From the NCBI GenBank assembly GCA_963682175.1, contig OY821775.1:36640053-36704052 (forward strand): DNA of 64,000 nt. The letters are read 5' to 3'. The stretch's first letter is position 1; each line of letters opens with the position of its first letter. Shown piece by piece: positions 44,436-55,561 of this stretch. The stretch is from Triglochin maritima. Its lineage: Eukaryota > Streptophyta > Magnoliopsida > Alismatales > Juncaginaceae. The position numbers and the translations under genes were made by a program. Below the pieces are notes generated by a model. That model searched no databases and was not told the origin of the DNA. It saw nothing but the letters and a program-made list of their open reading frames with translations.

Positions 44436-47400
44436 ATGCTTTCGTGGACACGAGACGAGAGTGGTCGTTTGGCGAGGAGCGTTGTCAATCCAGCTTCGGT
44501 CATCGATTTCTCGACACCTCCCTCCTCTCGTGTCGCACGTAGTTCGGGTCCAATGGCTGCTAATTTCCGTGAGGAGGAGCAGTTGCTGGACCCACCTATT
44601 CCACCAGTGCTTCCAGTTGTCGTTCCCATACCTCTACGTGATCGATGCTACCCGAGCCGTACAGCTCTACCCTCATGCATCGTATTACCAGAGGCTAATG
44701 GGAACCATTTTGAGGTTAAGCCTCAATTCATTTCCATGCTCCCTCATTTCACTGGGAAAGGTGACCCCTATATCTTTCTCAGGGAATTTGAGGAGGTCTG
44801 TGCTATGTTCAAGCTGCAACAACTTAGCACAGACTCCATCCATCTTAGGCTCGTTCCTTTTGCACTAAAGGATGATGCCAAGAAGTGGTTGTACAGCAAC
44901 CAGGCGAATTCCTTTAGGACTTGGGATGAGTTTCAATCTGCATTCCTCAAGAAGTACTTTCCTAATCATCGGACTCAAAAATTGAGGAACGAAATCAATT
45001 CGTTCTATCAACATGAGACCGAACCATTTCATGCATATCTTGAGAGGTTCAAAGAGCTACTATCCTCGTGCCCTCACCATGGCATTGAGTTGTGGCGTCT
45101 TTGTCAGATTGTGTATGAGGGTCTTCACATCCCGTCCAGAACGCTCCTTGAGTCCATGTGTCAAGGAGAGTTCTTGGGAAAGGATGAAAGGGAGGCATGG
45201 CCCTTCCTAGAAGACCTCGCTGAGAAAACCATGCAGTGGGAGAGTGTGAGGGAACCACCTGCATCATCTAGTATAGGAGCGAGGATCGCGAATGCAAACT
45301 CAACTAGATCGGGTTCCGCATTTGCTATCGATACCACTACGGCCACCGAGGCACGCATGGCGGCCTTAATGCGCCGTATGGATTCGATTGAGCTCCAAAA
45401 CCAACAAAGTGCACCTCACATGTCCACATCTGGTCCAGTTCCCTGTCATTCATGTGGTAGGATAGGTCATGTAGAAAGCGAGTGTGAGTCCATTCCTCCT
45501 GAGATGGAGCGTGTCAACGCCGTCTATGATAGAGCCAGGAATGACCCATACTCATCATCTTATAATCCTGGATGGAGGAACCACCCCAATTTTTCATGGA
45601 ACCAAACTAATGCCCCGGGTGGTCCTCCAAACTCCTCGAGACCACCTTACCAATCACACCAACCTCCCATGCATGCGCATTCCTATCAGCCACCCCAAGC
45701 GCAAACCACCAATCAATCGGGTTTCCCAAATTCCAATAATATGGAAACCCGATTCAATTCGCTTGAGACCTTGACTCGTGGACTTGAAAACTCAATGAAA
45801 AATTTTATGTCAACCACGAGTCAAGTTCTCACTTCAAATCAGCAGACCATCAAATCTCTAGAGCTTCAGATGGGCCAATTGGCTCAGTCTGTACATGAAA
45901 GAGAGAGAGGGTCTTTTCCTTGCCAGCCTGAGGCTAACCCCCGCATGTACCAACAACAACAAATGCAAAATGAGAATGTGGTACCTCGGGGGAGGCAAGT
46001 GAACCATGTGGAGGAACCTGTTCACCATGTCAATTCTATTGTGACCTTAAGGAATGGAAAACAGGTTGACAATCACATTTCCTTGCCACACCCACCACCA
46101 TCTATGCAGCCCCTCAGTGGGAATGGTGGTGAAGAAGAAGCTGAGGGTGAGGGTAATACACCAAAGCTTTCTTCTCAGGCACAGCAGAAAACCTACCTGC
46201 CAAAAGCTCCCTATCCAAGTAGGTTAAACAAAAAACAGAGTGACAACATGGACAAGATAGTAGAGGTGTTTAAGCAAGTAAAGGTTAACATCCCCTTGTT
46301 GGATGTCATCCAACAAATACCTCAATATGCCAAAGTGTTGAAGGATCTCTGCACAACCAAGAGGAAGACCAATGTTCCTAAGAAAGCATTCTTGGCTGCA
46401 AATATCAGCTCACTTTTGTCCAATCCTACCTACACAAAATACAAGGACCCTGGGTGTCCTACTATTCAGTGTACGATAGGGGACACTAGATTGAGCAATG
46501 TTTTGCTTGATTTAGGATCAGCGGTCAACCTCCTCCCATTCTCTGTTTATCAACAGTTGAACTTGGGAGAATTGAAACCAACTAAGATCACCCTCCAATT
46601 GGCGGATAGATCCATTCGTATTCCTATGGGGATTATCGAGGACGTGCTTATCAAAGTTGGAGATTTTATATTTCCAGTCGATTTTGTTGTCCTCGATACC
46701 AATCCTGTTGCAAACACCCAGTCTCAAATACCTTTGATTTTGGGTAGACCATTTCTGGCAACTTCCAATGCCTTAATTAATTGTCGAAATGGTCTCATGA
46801 AGCTCTCATTCGGTAACATGAGTGCCGAGTTTCATGTGTTCAACTCTGGTAGGCAACAGGAACCCATGGATGAACCTTTAAATCTAAATCTCATCCGCCA
46901 ATTGGAGAAAGCACCACAAAATCAACGAACACCCCTAACCCCAATGCAACCTGTTGAGAATGTTCGTGGGCCCAGCGAAAACTCATTGCTTGTCTTCGCA
47001 ATGCAACAGAGTGAGCTGGCCTCAAACATGAATGTCCAAAGGGAGTGTTCGTTGCATGATTCAGTTGAGAGTACTAGTGAGAGTGAGACACCTCATCATA
47101 TGCCTATACCAGAAGGTGTCTCTACCTCATGTCCCATGTCCATTGAGCCATTTGAGCTTCATTTTGACTCCAACAAGGACCCACCTATGACCGAGCTTAT
47201 GCTTGATGATCTAAATGATGGTGGGAGGTCCTTGTTGGATGACTTGGGGGGAAGCCCCATTCTTAGTGATGCAGGTCTGCTGCATCCATCGAATGAGCTT
47301 GAGGAACTCATTCCGATGCACCCGCCTATTGGTTGGAGGGTTTTCTTTGATGAGCAATTAAACCCTAGTGAGGCAACACAACTTCATTCTTTGTTTCCCA

Positions 47401-47543
47401 CAACCAACCAATATCATGAGGGGTTCGAGCCGTTCAGCTTTGACCTTTCACCCCTCATGACACCTCAGAGTACCAGTGAAGTTTGCCCATCTCGGCAAGT
47501 CTCTGGTCCTCATGACTTGATGTTCTCATTTGATGTTCCTTGA
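44436..47543 (+). CDS. gag-pro: Gag-protease polyprotein, unit 3
   Basis: Intact, 1035 codons from ATG 44436. Differences seen from unit 1: A256P at the end of the capsid domain (WPFLEDL) and L987F near the C-terminus. It lacks the two amino acid changes of unit 2, so each unit has its own private substitutions. The proline in a probable capsid helix could matter for assembly; that is inference. Confidence 0.92.
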   Translation: MLSWTRDESGRLARSVVNPASVIDFSTPPSSRVARSSGPMAANFREEEQLLDPPIPPVLPVVVPIPLRDRCYPSRTALPSCIVLPEANGNHFEVKPQFISMLPHFTGKGDPYIFLREFEEVCAMFKLQQLSTDSIHLRLVPFALKDDAKKWLYSNQANSFRTWDEFQSAFLKKYFPNHRTQKLRNEINSFYQHETEPFHAYLERFKELLSSCPHHGIELWRLCQIVYEGLHIPSRTLLESMCQGEFLGKDEREAWPFLEDLAEKTMQWESVREPPASSSIGARIANANSTRSGSAFAIDTTTATEARMAALMRRMDSIELQNQQSAPHMSTSGPVPCHSCGRIGHVESECESIPPEMERVNAVYDRARNDPYSSSYNPGWRNHPNFSWNQTNAPGGPPNSSRPPYQSHQPPMHAHSYQPPQAQTTNQSGFPNSNNMETRFNSLETLTRGLENSMKNFMSTTSQVLTSNQQTIKSLELQMGQLAQSVHERERGSFPCQPEANPRMYQQQQMQNENVVPRGRQVNHVEEPVHHVNSIVTLRNGKQVDNHISLPHPPPSMQPLSGNGGEEEAEGEGNTPKLSSQAQQKTYLPKAPYPSRLNKKQSDNMDKIVEVFKQVKVNIPLLDVIQQIPQYAKVLKDLCTTKRKTNVPKKAFLAANISSLLSNPTYTKYKDPGCPTIQCTIGDTRLSNVLLDLGSAVNLLPFSVYQQLNLGELKPTKITLQLADRSIRIPMGIIEDVLIKVGDFIFPVDFVVLDTNPVANTQSQIPLILGRPFLATSNALINCRNGLMKLSFGNMSAEFHVFNSGRQQEPMDEPLNLNLIRQLEKAPQNQRTPLTPMQPVENVRGPSENSLLVFAMQQSELASNMNVQRECSLHDSVESTSESETPHHMPIPEGVSTSCPMSIEPFELHFDSNKDPPMTELMLDDLNDGGRSLLDDLGGSPILSDAGLLHPSNELEELIPMHPPIGWRVFFDEQLNPSEATQLHSLFPTTNQYHEGFEPFSFDLSPLMTPQSTSEVCPSRQVSGPHDLMFSFDVP

Positions 47544-48665
47544 CCAAATGATTATGAGAATATCTTGGTTGATGTATATATCTTGTAAAAAAAAAAAAAA
47601 AAAGAGTAATAAAAGACTCCTTTAGTGAGCATCGATTGTTGTGGGCCCCAACCCTTGTGTACTTGGGCCCAATCTCTTCACGTATTTATCTCCCTTCTTC
47701 AGCTTCTCACAGGTTTTGAGGGAATTTGGGTTTGTGTCCATCAACATGACCCTGAACGTCCCTTTGTACTTCATGTTGGTGAGATCTTTCCTTTTTCATG
47801 CATATATCCATGTAGTATCTTGTTCACATTCATTGAGGACAATGCATGGATTAGGTGTGGGGGGGGGGGTGTTTTCACGTTTGTACATAGTTTGTGTTTT
47901 TTTTTTGTTTTGTTGTTTTCTTTTGTGTGCATTGTTAGGGTCATGTTAGTGTGCCGCATTTAATATCGATATACCTGTTTGCCATGATCCTTGGGTGACT
48001 TGTCTTCTTTTGCTTGCCTAGTGCTTTAAAATTGTCACATTTCTTTCAAAATCTTCATGTGTTTGCGAAAGAAAATGTTTTTTTGTGGGTTTTGCGTGTG
48101 TTTAGCATGTGCAAAACCGTTGAGAGGCAAAGTAAAAAGAAAGCTCCCAAAATTGTCTTGAACTTGATGCATTAGGATTTCTAGTTTACTGGCTTTAGGT
48201 CTTATCGAGTCGTTAGGATGCACCCCGGTTTTCCCTCGGGGGGTGTGTAATCATAGGGTTTCAGCACTCAAACATTTAAAGAAGTCCACCCTGAACCTAG
48301 TGAGTCAATAATTCGTGTCTGTTAGTATAAGGAAGTTTGTCGTAGTCAAGGGCCCTTAATCTCTTTTTGTGAAACTTAAGTGTAGGGGTTTTGGTTCCCA
48401 TGTAGATAAATAAATAAGTGGTGTTCTCTCTTCTCGCACGGCTCCTATCACTCGGGAAAGTAGGTCTGAGAGGACTTTGTGCCTGGTGCTTTCGAGTCAT
48501 CTGACTTGGGATGCACCGACCGAACTCTCGTTACACGGGTGGTAGGGATCGCCCTATGTGGAGATTTGGGTAAAGGTGTACGTGATAGTGTAAGTCCTCA
48601 TAGGCAATGATGCACGAAACCTGACCCTGGGAGAATCAAACACCAACCAATAAAATGCTCCAAAG

Positions 48666-48705
<40 letters not shown>

Positions 48706-49128
48706 CAAATAAGAACCAAAATGGACTCTACACATTGTATCACATTCAGAAGTTAAGGTTGCCCATGTCTTTCACTTAAGTCCTTAACTAACTCTCACGA
48801 ATAACTCATTAGGCTAGGTGTGTGGACCGATTACATTTATAGAGTCGACCCGTAGTATTACCGCGTCCCATGATCGACAAAATAAGTCCAACGAGTCGTG
48901 TATCTAGATTGATTAATGCATCTTGTTCGGATTTTGTGGGTATATCCGCTGAAAACCCTCAGGAGACAACACTCCTCCTCCTTGGCGACAAGGAGGTTTA
49001 ACGGCTTGTTGCACGTGCTAAGTGCAACCGTGATTCCTACGAAAGTGAGTTAGGATTTCTTGTTTTTCGTATGCTTTTCTCTTTCTTTGTTTTGCTCGGG
49101 ACTAGCAAAAGTTAGGTGTGGGGGTATT
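47544..49128 (+). other. 3' noncoding region, unit 3
   Basis: As unit 1, with an A17 tract after the stop, two substitutions in the hairpin-bearing segment (GAGAGGAC near 48468 and GGGTAAAGG near 48567) and an uninterrupted A tract at 48665 where units 1 and 2 have AAAAAAG interruptions. Confidence 0.75.
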
Positions 49129-50534
49129 TGATTGACATCATTTCATGCTCATATTTGTATCTTATATCCATTATCTTTCACCTAAACAATGCTATGTCAC
49201 GAGTTTTATGTTTAGTTTTCAGGAATAAATAGGTTTGAAGAGATGAAACATAAAAGGACCCAAAAGCTGTGAAAAAGGACTGAATTGTGAGATCTGGGGA
49301 CCAAGATGCAAGACAAAAGGACCTGATTGCAAGACAGAAGGACCTAAGAGCAAAACAGAATACTCCACACCATCATGGGGAGTATTTTACCAATTCGATT
49401 CGGGTCGGAGCTCCAACAAAGCAACCAAATGCATCCAATACCAAGAAACACTTCAAGAAAAGCCCACAAAGAAAACCAGACGGATCTAAATCTTATAGAC
49501 CGCCAATTGGCGGTCTGGAACCGCTAATTGGCGGTCCATTTAGCCCAGAATCCATCCAGTTTTCTGTAGCACGTGTATTAGTGTATTCTTAGTGTATTTT
49601 TGGTATTGGTTTAGTCCCACATCGGGGGATTGTCCCGGTTTAGCTTTTTCCATGGCTATAAATAGAACTCTTCACCTTCCATTGTAATCACTCCATGCTT
49701 GTGGCCATTCTCCCTAATTGAAGTGGAAGCCTTGAAGCAAGAAACTCAATAGGGAGATGCTACTGGTATTGTGAGTCTTCAATTAATAAAATTTGCTTTG
49801 TTTTGTGCTTCCTTTATTGTTTATGCATGTTTTAGTTTAATCGTCTTTTCATTAATTTTTAGTAGCTTAGTTAATATGTTTTCTTTACTTAGCTTAATAA
49901 CTAGTGTAATGTTTAGTGAGTAAAACCACTCTCCTTTTGGGGGGTGGAGATGATTATCATATATGCAATTAAGGAAGGATGAATGTTTATTATGAAATGT
50001 GTTGATTAATATGAATGCATGCTTGCTTGTTAGAATAGAACACTTCACTAGATGGGTTTTGCCATGATAAGTAGACACCTCCCATGCTTGTTTAGTCTCT
50101 TAAATAACCAGCTTGTATGTATGAATGTTAATCAAAATAGGTTAGTGATTTAATTGATGGGTTTTGCCATGATAAGTAGACACCTCCCATACATGCAAAC
50201 ACTACCTACACTTGTGCCTATAGGAAGATCTTCTTGCCTTCTTATTGTGTATGTGTAGTCACTCCACCCCTTAAGGGGTCTCTCTCTTATTGATTCCTGC
50301 ATAGTATCAAGTTTCTCTAGCTTAGTTGTTAGTTCATTGTGTGTTCCTTTCGTTCGCTTTTCATACTTCTTAGCATAGTTTAGTCTAGATTAGCGTAACC
50401 AACTCTCTTCCCCATTATTTTCGCCACTTGATTTCGTACAAGCAAGAGGCTACTCACCTCCCTGAGGACGACCCGTACTTGCCACCGCTTCATCGCGGCC
50501 GTGCACTTGCGGTTTAAAATAAAACGTTCAAACA
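49129..50534 (+). mobile_element. Array LTR 4
   Basis: 1406 bp. It ends in GTTCAAACA and is followed by ATTTT and then by the leader of element B, not by a PBS, so it is the true 3' end of the array. Confidence 0.95.
49614..49664 (+). promoter_or_regulatory. snRNA-type promoter of LTR 4
   Basis: GTCCCACATCG at 49614-49624 and TATAAATA at 49657-49664. Transcripts from this copy would read out into element B on its antisense strand. Confidence 0.6.
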
Positions 50535-50539
50535 ATTTT
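50535..50539 (+). repeat. Target-site duplication of the array, right
   Basis: ATTTT, the partner of 27498-27502. Confidence 0.9.
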
Positions 50540-51195
50540 AAAATTAGGCTCTTAATTAGTGTGGTTTTTTGGGGTGAAGGAAAGGGTGATGAAATCCCCC
50601 ACCTTATCTTATATCGGACAACCCCTCCTTAGTAGCGTTTTAGAGTCTTAATCTAGCAATCAACTCTCCAAATAAACGCTCAACACACACTTGTTGCAAT
50701 GCAATTCCTACAAACTAATGCATGTTCATACGAAATGCATGAATGACTAGGAAATGTGTACCCCACGCCAACATTCAGCAACTGAAAGTAAAGCTAAAAT
50801 GAAAGACAATCTATGTGCCTAAGTCGAGTACATGATGCATGACCTAAACAAGAAAGAATGCCTAATCTTTTGCTTTGGGTTTTAGGGTCCAAGTTGCTTA
50901 AAGGGAGATTGATTATTGATCTAGGGACAAACTAAAAGTCAGAACATGTCATAATAATCCCCAGACCTCTATATCATATAAAGAAACAAGACACAGAAAG
51001 ACGAAGTGGTGATGAGCTTACCAGACCACCATTTCGCGGTCTTAGGCTGCTGATTGGTGGTCCAACAAGCTCAGTTTGCCTCCAAACTTATCGAGTTGCC
51101 TTCCCTTGCGTCTCCAAGTCCCATGAAACAAATAGAAACTACAAACAAAAATTAAATCCACCCGAATCGTCCAAACCAAAGTCTGGACTGGCACC
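50540..51195 (-). other. Leader of element B, LTR-proximal part
   Basis: Minus-strand match to 28933-29590, with decayed paired palindromes (51023-51062: CACCATTTCGCGGTC and CTGATTGGTGGTC on the plus strand). Confidence 0.75.
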
Positions 51196-51213
51196 TCCCC
51201 GGCAACGACGCCA
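51196..51213 (-). other. Primer-binding site of element B
   Basis: TCCCCGGCAACGACGCCA on the plus strand; one transition from the exact tRNA-Asp end. Confidence 0.8.
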
Positions 51214-51216
51214 AGT

Positions 51217-52789
51217 TTAAACATTTTTAATTTAGACTGCAAGTGCACAGCCGTCGGTGAAGATGGGCAAGTACGAGTCATCCACAAGGAGGTGAGCAGC
51301 CTCTAGTATGACCAAAATCAGATGGCAAATAGAGGAAGAAAAGATGTGATTACGCTAAAGCTAAATTACACTAAACTAATAAGTACGAAATGCGAAAAAA
51401 AAGCACGAAAGATTGGAAATCAGAAAGAGAAACCCCTAAGGGGTGGAGTGTGTGCACATATGAAGTGAAATAAGTGATGAAAGATTCATGTAAGCATGTA
51501 TGTGTGTGTTATGTGTGTGTCTTCATTCATAGGAAGTGTCTAAAGATGTCGCAAAACCTATCGATCCATTCACCCAACGTATCGACAATTACTACTTGAT
51601 TAACATAAGATTAGGCTCAGCATGGCAAGTGTCTAAAGATATGGCAAGTCTCATCAAAAACCATAAACTCACGTGAAGAACAAAAGTAAGCATGGGAGTT
51701 GTCTAAATATTACGGCAAAACCCATCAAAACAAAGTTTCTTCAATCAATCAAGCAAGCACAAACAAATACCAAAACACAACTAACATGTAGCATATTCAA
51801 TAGGAAATTTCAGTCAATAAACATGAGAAAACTAAGCATGGGAAAGTGTCTAAATCTTATGGCAAAACCCATCAAAATTCCCCAACACGTAGATGATTAA
51901 AATACCCCCAATGAACATGCAAAACATGAAAGTCTACACAATCAAAAATCCATCAAACATCGAAACTTCACAATATATATTTGAACATCATCTCCACTCC
52001 CCCAAAGGGGATGGATCTACTCACAACACATTATTCTAGAAATTAAACTAAAGAAGAAAGGCGACATTCTAACTAATTTAGCCTAAGATCAAAGAAATAA
52101 GGCTAAGCTAAGCATGCATGAAAAAGAAACAACATGAGAACAAAACAATGAAAATTTATTTTATTAAATGACTCACATTACTAGTGGCATTCATTTCTAC
52201 CTTGAGTATTTGCTCCAAGGCTTACTCCAAGTAGAGAGAATGCCACCAAGAAATGGGTCAATACAAATGAGGATGAGGAGTTATAGGCATGAAAAAAGGT
52301 AACCGGGGACAATCCCCCGGTATGGGACTAATGAAACCTTCCCAGAATACACATAAACACATAACCCACCTAGAGAAACCGAGTCTGATTCGGACACAAA
52401 CATAACGCCAATTGGCGATCACTTTTTCTCGGATCTGACCTATTGTTGGATATGTTCTTTAGGTATTTAATTTTTCACATGGGGTGCACTCGGTTTGGTT
52501 ATTGGAGTGTCGACCCAAATCTAATTGCCAAAATACTCCTCATGATGGTGTGAATTTTCTTGATTTTCACATTGGCCCTTCGGAATTACATTTGGGTTCC
52601 TTTCTTGTGCATGTTAGTCCATAAGTCTTGCAACTTAGTCATTTTTCTTGCTTTTAGGTCATTTTATGCCTCTTCTCCTGAGTCCTGTTTATCTTCTGAA
52701 ACTCAAACATGAAACTCGTTACGTAGCATTGTTTAGGTTCAAGATAATGGATATAAGACACAAATGACTGCATGAAATGATGTCAATCA
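51217..52789 (-). mobile_element. 5' LTR of element B
   Basis: Ends in GATGTCAATCA at 52789. The PBS-side limit is blurred by a small deletion near 51214-51222. R/U5 has four spaced copies of the AAGTGTCTAAA..GGCAAAACC motif (51533-51870). Promoter motifs are decayed (CGGTATGGGAC near 52317-52327). Confidence 0.8.
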
Positions 52790-54183
52790 GATGGATATTG
52801 GGTTTATCGGACCTAGTGTCTCGCCTTGGGGAGCACCGATACTCTTCGTGAAGAAGAAGGATGGCTTGTTGCTGATGTGTATTGATTACAGGATGCTGAA
52901 TAAGGTTACCGTGAGGAATCAATATCCTTTGCCCAGGATCGAGGACCTTTTTGACTAGTTGTAGTCAGCGAAGGTATTGTCGAAGATTGATATGCGATCC
53001 GGTCGGTTACCATCAGTTGAGGTTTAGAGAGGCAGATGTTCAGAAGACAGCATTCAGGATGAGGTACAAGCACTTTGTGTTTCGGGTGATGCTGTTCGGG
53101 TTGACGAACGCACCTGCAGCTTTCATGGATCTGATGAATAGGACATTTAGTCAGTACCTCGATCGTTTCGTGATTGTCTTCGTGGACGATATCTTGGTCT
53201 ATTCACCAGATATAAAGCAGCACCGGGAGCATCTGAGGATTATACTTGGTCTTCTGAGAGATCAACAGTTGTATGCCAAGTTTTTGAAGTGCGAGTTCTG
53301 GCTTTACAGTGTGTCATTCTTACCATAGGAGGTTGTTTTGATTTACAGCGACGTTGCAGGTGTTGGTTTGGGATGTGTACTAATGCAGCATGGGTAGGTG
53401 GTGGCGTATGCTTCGAGACAGCTGAAGGTGCATGAGAGGGACTATCCCATTCATGATTTAGAGGTAGCAGCAGCGGTTCATGCTCTGAAGACCTGGCGTC
53501 ACTATCTATATGGCGAGCAGTTTGAGGTCTTCACAGATCATCAGAGCCTGAAGTACCTATTTTCACAGAAGGAGCTGAATATGAGACAGCGCAGATGGCT
53601 CGAGCTAATCAAGGATTATGATTTCACCATCTCTTACCATCCGGGTAAGGCGAATGCAGTTATAGATGCCTTGAGTAGGAAGGTGGAGATGTCACCTGCT
53701 AGTTTGTGTATTCAGGAGTGGAGGCTACTCGAGATCTTGTCAGAGTGGAAGTCATTCACAGGGGACTCTGAAGGCACAGTGATAGCTGTACTGAGAGTGG
53801 AGCCGTAAACAATCACTAGAGTTTTATAGGCCCAGAGAGCAGATGACGAGCTTACCAGTCTGATGCAGTTGGCGTCTAAGGACATGTCTGACTTCACTGT
53901 GGGAGTAGATGGCGGCTTGAGATTTAGGAGTTGTATCTGGGTGATGAAGGTAGAGGGAGGGAGAGACAATATCATGGAGGAGGCACATAGAGCCAGATAT
54001 TCTATTCATCTGGGAAGCATGAAGATGTATAAGGATCTGCAGTGGAATTTCTGGTGGAGAGGAATGAAGCGTGATGTGGCTGATTTTGTGACCAGATGCT
54101 TGGTTTGTCAGCAGGTGAAGATTGAGCACCAGTGACCAGCATGATCGATGTAGAGTATAGAGCTACCTGAGTGGAAGTGGGAG
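52790..54183 (+). pseudogene. Chromovirus-type pol relic (element F)
   Basis: A plus-strand Ty3/gypsy pol of Tekay/Del style, broken by stops and indels. The reverse transcriptase (52791-53328) starts at [13 protein letters not shown], has stops near 52957-52965, resumes at YHQLRF and keeps FVDDILVYS as the catalytic segment. The thumb/connection is missing and RNase H follows at once (53336-53808; [19 protein letters not shown]). The integrase zinc-binding part (about 53830-54135) has its H, H, C, C residues. It ends at ELPEWKWE (54160-54183), cut by the LTR of element C. Not functional. It is the only pol sequence in the window and is not of the Athila/Tat type. Confidence 0.85.
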
Positions 54184-55561
54184 TGTTGAACGTTTTAATT
54201 TAAACCGCAAGTGCACGGCCGCGTTGAAACAGTGGCAAATACGGGTCATCCTCAGGGAGGTGAGCAGCCTCTCGTTTGCACGAAATCAAATGGATAAAAA
54301 ATGGAGAAGAGAGTGGATTATGCTACGCTACGCTACACTACACTATGAAGTATGAAATGCGAAAGAAAGCAACAAACGATTAACTAAAACTTAACTAAGA
54401 ATGAAAGAAGAGTGTTGGAATTCAGAAATGGAAAACCCCTAATGGGTGGAGTGAGTGCACACATGCAAAGAGGTGGGTGTTCAACACATTCTTTAAGCAC
54501 ACATGAAGGTGGTATTATCATGCATAGGAAGTGTCTAAATATTATGGCAAAACCTATCAATCTATTCACCAACCTAGTTGATTAACATTTACATATACAA
54601 GTTGTTTATTTGAGAATCTAAACAAGCATGAGAGGTGTCTAATCATTTTGGCAAAACTCATCAAGTTATAAATTTTGTCCTAAACAAGCAAGCATACATT
54701 CATGTTTTGTCAACACATTGTAAATAAAGCATTCATTCCATTCTTTAATGCATGTATGAACATCTACTCCACCCCCAAAGGGGTTGTAACTACTCACTAA
54801 ACATTAGACTAACTATTACACTAAGCAAGGAAAGCATATTAACTAAGATACTAAAACTAATGAAATGAAATTAAACAAAGTAAAACAAGAAACAAAACAA
54901 ACAACATAATAAAGAAACTTTTATTAAAGTGACTCACATTTCAAGCAGCATCCTCCTACTTTAGTGTGTGCTTCAAGGCCTCACTTCTAGTAGGAAGAAT
55001 AGCCACTTAAAATATGGAGTGATTACAATAGGAGGTGAAGACTTCTATTTATAGCCATAGAAAAAGGCACTCCGGGACAATCCCCCGATGTGGGACTAAA
55101 CAGATAGCAAAAATAGCCTAAACATCCTCTAATACATATGCTGGAGAACTTTGAGCGGATCCAGAGTGATCTAGACCGCCAATTAGCGGTCCATAAAGTT
55201 TGGATCGGGTCGGAATTTGTTGTGGGCTTTTTCTTGCTGGTATGGTTTATCTTGGATGTGGTTACTTGACTTGTTGGAGCTCCGACCCGAATAGAATTGC
55301 CAAAATACTCCCCATGATGGTGTGGAGTTTTCTGTTTTGCTCTTTCGTCCTTTGGTCTTACGTTCAGGTCCTTCTCCCTTGCATCTTAGTCCCCAGATCT
55401 CACAATTCAGTCTTTTTTCCCAACTTTTGGGTCCTTTTATGCTTCATCTCTTCAAACCTATTTATTTCTGAAATTCAAACATAAAACTCGTAACATAGCA
55501 TTGTTTAGGTGAAAGATAATGGATATAAGATACAAATATAAGCTTGAAATGATGTCAATCA
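54184..55561 (-). mobile_element. 3' LTR of element C
   Basis: Plus-strand limits are TGTTGAACG and GTCAATCA; 1378 bp. Minus-strand promoter intact: upstream element at 55086-55096 and TATA box at 55046-55053, 32 bp apart. GACCGCCAATTAGCGGTC at 55173-55190. Close to the solo LTR at 9600-11002. Confidence 0.85.

Larger units (their letters stand above)
27503..50534 (+). mobile_element. Tandem array of three retrotransposon units sharing LTRs
   Basis: The order is LTR-internal-LTR-internal-LTR-internal-LTR, with repeat periods of 7210, 7209 and 7207 bp. The four LTRs are 1406 bp each. The units differ by only a handful of substitutions and by homopolymer lengths. One 5-bp duplication flanks the whole array; no duplication separates the units. 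Each unit has PBS, leader, one gag-protease ORF, 3' noncoding region and polypurine tract, with no pol. A single insertion followed by LTR-LTR unequal recombination is the simplest reading. Confidence 0.95.
50535..52789 (-). mobile_element. Element B, right part (leader, PBS and 5' LTR)
   Basis: Minus-strand continuation of the element at 24958-27502. It joins the chromoviral pol relic at 52790, so B inserted into F within the reverse transcriptase region. Confidence 0.85.

Noticed and set aside
27503..50534. Array as an assembly duplication artefact.
   Set aside because: Not excluded, but private substitutions and differing homopolymers in each unit and matching outer target duplications favour a real array.
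27503..50534. CRISPR array or satellite DNA.
   Set aside because: The repeats are 7.2-kb retrotransposon units with LTRs, not short repeats with spacers or a satellite.
52790..54183. Pol relic as the missing pol of the array family.
   Set aside because: It is chromovirus-type, in plus orientation, broken, and bounded by unrelated insertions.
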